Below are positions 60,110 to 64,000 of a stretch of DNA of 64,000 bases, piece by piece (position 1 is the stretch's first letter; every line of letters starts with the position of its first letter). The position numbers were made by a program, and so were the translations under genes. Source of the DNA: Cryptomeria japonica (Eukaryota > Streptophyta > Pinopsida > Cupressales > Cupressaceae); the NCBI RefSeq assembly GCF_030272615.1, contig NC_081412.1, positions 548,794,488 to 548,858,487 on the forward strand. Reading direction: 5' to 3'. The notes under the pieces are model-generated. The model was not told the origin of the DNA. It worked only from the letters and a program-made list of their open reading frames with translations, and did not search any database.

Positions 60110-61123
60110 CAACTACCTTATTTCATTTTTTAAGGATATGAATAAAATAAATAGAGTAAAAATTAGGAAATAAACATAAAATTTATTAAAAATAGAAGAC
60201 GACTACTAGGAAAGATTATGAAAAGTTCCTTAATTCATAAGATGATCAAAGATAACAAAGCCCATGTATCACAAATAAAATAATTTGCATCCCAACTAGC
60301 AAGCTTTACTCACTACAACAAGAATATCTTGTGCCTACATTCAATTATTAGAATAGTAAATCATCAATGTAGGAAAGAATAAATGAATAAAAAATTTATT
60401 ATCTTGACCTACTCCAACAATTCACATAGCCCTTCGATTACCTTTGGATAATCCATTAGACTAAAATTTCAAAAAATATGGAGAAGGATACAAAGTTCAC
60501 AAATTCTATTCATATTTTTAGAGGAATTCAACTAAACAATATTTTATATAAGAGAAGTTGTAGAAGAGGATGGACCTAGGCTAAAATAAATTTGGGAGTT
60601 AAAAGAATAAATGACTTCTTCAAGGGAATATTTGACAACAATAATTTCCTAAACTAAAATCTTTATCTTTTGTCAAACCTAAATGAGAAGACTGGCAATT
60701 TTAAAAAATATAGTGATTTCTTTGTAGCTAGATTTTCTCAAAGAATAAAAATAGGAATTTGATAACATGAAACAACCAAATAAAATACTATCATAGGTGG
60801 ATGCCCATACTAGCCCCAAATTCAAAAAATTAAGAAGTAATATTTATAGGCTTATTCTATATACTTGCCACTTGATTACATATTTTATTGTAAAAGAACA
60901 TTGAAAAAATAGATATGGGAAATTTTATTCACTACTAGCACATAGAATACATTTGGTGGGACCAAGAAAAAGTTTCATTCGAATATTATGCCAAGTGGGT
61001 CATTAATTGTAATATACTTACAAGCCAAATGAAAAGATTGCACTTTGGCTAACTAAATTAGTTTCAAATTTGCTTCATTGAGGAAAATTTATACTTATAC
61101 CAATCAATTGATAAATAAGAGAT
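60110..61123. other. Gene-free spacer between Copia A and element G
   Basis: AT-rich DNA, with no recognisable frame or repeat. It is the old flank into which A, and later G, inserted. Confidence 0.5.
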
Positions 61124-62376
61124 TGTAGCGTCGTAAAATTGTGACACTTGCAATTTTGACTGCATTTGGGTCTTCACGATGGCGGCGCAACGTTGAATCT
61201 GAATGGAGACCCCGAAACCTTTTTACGACATCAAAAACTACATCTTTCTGCACCTTGACCTGATCCTCCTTGCACCCTGCTGTCCCAGGAGGTGGGACCA
61301 TGGCGCCCAGTGCCCTGGTCCTTCAAGACAATGGCGCCTAGCATCCTAGTCCCTCAGGACCATGACACCCAATGCCCTGGTCCCTGGCCCTATGTTGGGC
61401 CCGGTCTCTTGTTGGGCATTGGGTCTTCAAGTTTGCAATTTGGGAAATAATGCTCCTAGGTCGGCCTAAGGTCAGAAAAATCAGTCTCCTAACCCTAATT
61501 GACAAGTATATAAACTACATTTCCCCTCCCAGAAAAGGGGTGGAGAAACATATGTGTGTAAGATGCGGAAGCGATAGGCAAACATTCAAACATTCAAGCA
61601 TTCAAGCATTCCTTCAAGCAATTGAGCATTCTAAGTCTCCATTCAAGGCTAGGTGTTGCATTCAAGACAAGGATTCAACCATTGAAGAGGAGACCACCTA
61701 CAACATACAACATACAACATCATTACACCTTCGCATGTAAGAATACAAACATTCTTACAACAAGGTATCAGTACTGGATTACATTACAAACATTTACATT
61801 TACAACATTCTCATTTCTTGGTTAATTCCAAAATCGGGGTTTGACCTGAAGGCAAACCCCTAATCCCTAACCCCCCAATCATCCTCTCTTTTCTGTGTGT
61901 AGGTTGCAGGTACACGACTGTAATTGAAGATCTGGAACCCTTGTACAGAGATGAACAGATCCCCCTTCGTTTCGCGGATTTTTCAGAGGACCGTGTGCAC
62001 TTCGGGCGCCATCGTCCCGTCAACTTTCGCTCAAACTTGCAGGACAACATCATCTTGACATTTTACTGCTAATTTTATGTCCGTAGCTTCATCCCGTGTC
62101 CCTATCTCCCTCTACATGTGAATCTTTCTTACTTTTACATACACTCCTAGTTCAATCCTTCTATCTACATTCTTTACAAAAGAGGGTATCCTTGCTGTCT
62201 CAACCCTTGAAACTCATTTAGAATTCAATCTTGCATTGTGTGGGATTGGATCTTGTGGGTTTCAACCCCTCTTTTGAATGTAAAGTCTCTCCTAAGTGAA
62301 AACCGTCAATCCTAGTGACCCCCTTTCTCTCTCCATGGAGTGGGGGAACACCTAGGGTTTGATTTTCCGCTTTACA
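61124..62376 (+). repeat. Element G 5' LTR
   Basis: TGTAGCGTCGTAAAATTG...CCGCTTTACA, about 1.25 kb. The first bases parallel C's TGTAGACGTCTAAAA. A TATATAAA box lies at 61507-61514. At 61298-61390 about three copies of a 32-34 bp unit (CATGGCGCCCAGTGCCCTGGTCC and variants) are in tandem. Boundaries rest on TG/CA ends and the primer site, since the 3' LTR is not in view. Confidence 0.72.
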
Positions 62377-63631
62377 TTTTGGTGAACCTGATGTGAACAT
62401 CCTAATTCTGATTATTCATGGTTAGATCTGAAAAATTTTTGCTTCCTTAATTACATTTCCATGTTTGATCTTTTGCAAATTTTAGAGGTTAATTACATAA
62501 AAACCCTAAATTTTCTTTTTAGTAATTGAGCTTGTGAAATGTTTAATTGTTAATGCTTGTTTCAGATCTACCCTTCTATTGCAAATTGTCAGATCATATT
62601 TGTGCTTTAATTCTAAAAATTAAGTGGTTAAGTGTCAAAACCCTAATTTTTAATACCCTCTTGATTCAACCTTTGACCAATGATTTCACTGATCAAAACA
62701 CCTCCAAATCAGCTATAACTTTGGATTCCGCAACAAAATCATAATATCTCTCATCCCTGAAAATTTTGAAAAAAGTTGCGAGGACTATGTGCACCCCGAG
62801 CGCCATCGTCCCCGACATTTTTTCTGAAATTTCGGGAGCTAGATCTTACTGTATTTTTCTGTTAAAATCCAGAATCTTGGCCGATTTCATCAATTCTAAC
62901 ACTTTCAAAATTAAAGTCGAAGTTGGTCTAGTGATTGCTTGGATTAAGGCTTATAATCATTCAAAAATTGTTGAAATTGAAATTTTGTGCTAAAATTGTG
63001 TTTCTTACTGTCCTAAATCTGAAAAGTGTGTTGGCATTCATTCAAAATTTCAGTGCTTTATTCAAATTCTTGCAGTTTGTGACTTTTGAAATTAAGTGTT
63101 TAATTGCAACAACTTTGATTTCTGCTTTCAAATTTGAATTTTGCATGAAATTGAGTCAAATTTTAAATTTCAAAGCTTGCATTGGTTTTAGTATTCCCTC
63201 TAAAATCTTAAAATTCAAAATTTCAGTTTCCCTCTCTTTTTCAAAATTCAAATTTTGCATTTTTCAACAATCTTGGTAGGGTTCAATTTTGAGATTGCAA
63301 CTTTAATTTGGCCTATCTACAGATCGTAAAATCACTCAATTTTTTCAGATTAGCTTTAAAATCATTATAACTTTCATCCCTAAAAATTTTGAAAAAAGTT
63401 GCGAGGACCGTGTGCACTCCGTTCGCCATGGTCCCTGACATTTTTTCTGAAACTTCGGGAGATTGTCATGATTGCATTTAACAGCTTAAATCTAGGAGAT
63501 TGGCTGATTTTATTGAAATTTGCTACCTCTAAATTCGAAAATAAATTCAAAATTCAAGATCTCAATTAAAATTAAGTGCTACCCCCTTGGCCCTAATTTT
63601 CAATTGTGCCTACCTTTCTTGGAAGTTGTGC
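62377..63631 (+). promoter_or_regulatory. Element G primer site and repeat-bearing leader
   Basis: TGGTGAACCTGATGTGAAC starts at 62380 and is the primer-site candidate, differing from C's at one position in the shared part. The leader holds two copies of a unit of about 120-150 bp (around 62745-62890 and 63365-63512). Each has AAAATTTTGAAAAAAGTTGCG followed by GGAC(T/C)(A/G)TGTGCAC and CATTTTTTCTGAAA. A third copy of the GTGTGCAC/GCCATCGTCCC core lies in the LTR at 61985-62025. Confidence 0.65.
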
Positions 63632-64000
63632 ATGAGTTTTACAACAATAAGCCCTACTTACACTATTCCCGTTAGACGAAGCCTTATAATTAAGTCTTTC
63701 CAAGGTTTAATTACCGAGGAGATGGAACCTAATTTGAATGGCCTTTTTAACGAGGACATGGGAAATTCCTTTAATCCTCTTAATGATGAAGAAGCTCTCC
63801 ATGAGGTTTCTGTAGAACAACTTTTGAAATTGGATAACCAATTTGATGATTTTCAGCAATGGATGTCTCAAGAATACCCTGATAGTCAAGCTCTTTCATT
63901 AATTGAGGGTCTAAAACGTATGGTTCAAAGTGATAAGAATGGAATTGATGTTTTGCATAGTATTGCACACATCATGGATTCAAATGTGATGCCTATGAAG
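63632..64000 (+). CDS. Element G gag-like protein, N-terminal part (open to window end)
   Basis: An ATG at 63632 (MSFTTISPTYTIPVRRSLI) opens 123 codons without a stop up to the last base of the window. The product is acidic and helical (EEMEPNLNGLFNEDMGNSFN, VEQLLKLDNQFDDFQQWMSQ, IEGLKRMVQSDKNGIDVLHS). It has no signal peptide or membrane segment. Position after LTR, primer site and leader makes it the first gene of G, probably gag, but no diagnostic motif is yet visible. It is the only frame in the window that looks undamaged. Confidence 0.65.
   Translation, partial: MSFTTISPTYTIPVRRSLIIKSFQGLITEEMEPNLNGLFNEDMGNSFNPLNDEEALHEVSVEQLLKLDNQFDDFQQWMSQEYPDSQALSLIEGLKRMVQSDKNGIDVLHSIAHIMDSNVMPMK

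Larger units (their letters stand above)
61124..64000 (+). mobile_element. Element G: LTR retroelement, 5' part, runs off window
   Basis: 5' LTR, primer site, long leader and an open gag-like frame. Its primer site matches that of C rather than the Copia elements. LTR ends, long leader and primer site together suggest a Gypsy-type element, but pol lies outside the window. The frame shows no stops, so G is probably the freshest element here. Confidence 0.75.

Overview
The window looks like nuclear DNA from a plant with a very large, transposon-filled genome. A gymnosperm is the best guess, but the species cannot be named from this sequence. It is AT-rich and carries plant-type Copia gag-pol modules primed by initiator-Met tRNA, spliceosomal introns, a plant LINE tail and a broken ABCB transporter fragment. 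I found no intact host gene, tRNA, rRNA or CRISPR array. Almost everything from 15.7 kb to the end is nested mobile DNA, and most in-frame stops are changes expected from decay of methylated cytosine (TGG to TAG, CAA to TAA, CGA to TGA).

Layout. 1-12.8 kb: old intergenic DNA with an LTR-like scrap, a coiled-coil retroelement remnant (2.8-3.8 kb) and possible LINE and gag scraps. 12.8-13.4 kb: two exons of a dead ABCB (P-glycoprotein type) gene. 13.56-14.6 kb: LINE tail (RNase H and zinc-binding domains, minus strand). 15.7-60.1 kb: an old minus-strand Copia element (A), split by two insertions into its gag gene. The first is element B (17281-38389), a DNA transposon with imperfect 23-bp TIRs and a TTAG duplication. 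B carries a decayed transposase gene (+) and a convergent seven-exon second gene (-), and its transposase gene is itself split by the LTR retroelement C (18901-28410, duplication CTATT). The second is Copia element D (39007-58521, minus strand, duplication ATCCA). D holds Copia E (39900-47751, plus strand, duplication ATGAC) in its 3' LTR and deleted Copia F (52673-55832, minus strand) in its gag. From 61124 a fresher LTR element G begins, with its LTR, primer site, leader and an open gag-like frame running off the window end.

The nesting is read from junctions: removing each insertion plus one target-site copy restores the reading frame or LTR it interrupts. The order is A, then B and D, then C (in B) and E and F (in D).

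Most interesting is B. It is about 11.6 kb without C. Its transposase has DFVENY, SDN and HGKG signatures that I associate with an uncharacterised transposase-like family of animal genomes. Its second gene is built from short exons that are all multiples of three, with a tandem exon duplication. It also holds long palindromic arrays. Second is C, which lacks any visible pol domain but has one very long Gln/Pro-rich frame of about 997 codons broken only by C-to-T type stops. C shares its primer-binding sequence with G, which may be its autonomous partner or a relative of it.
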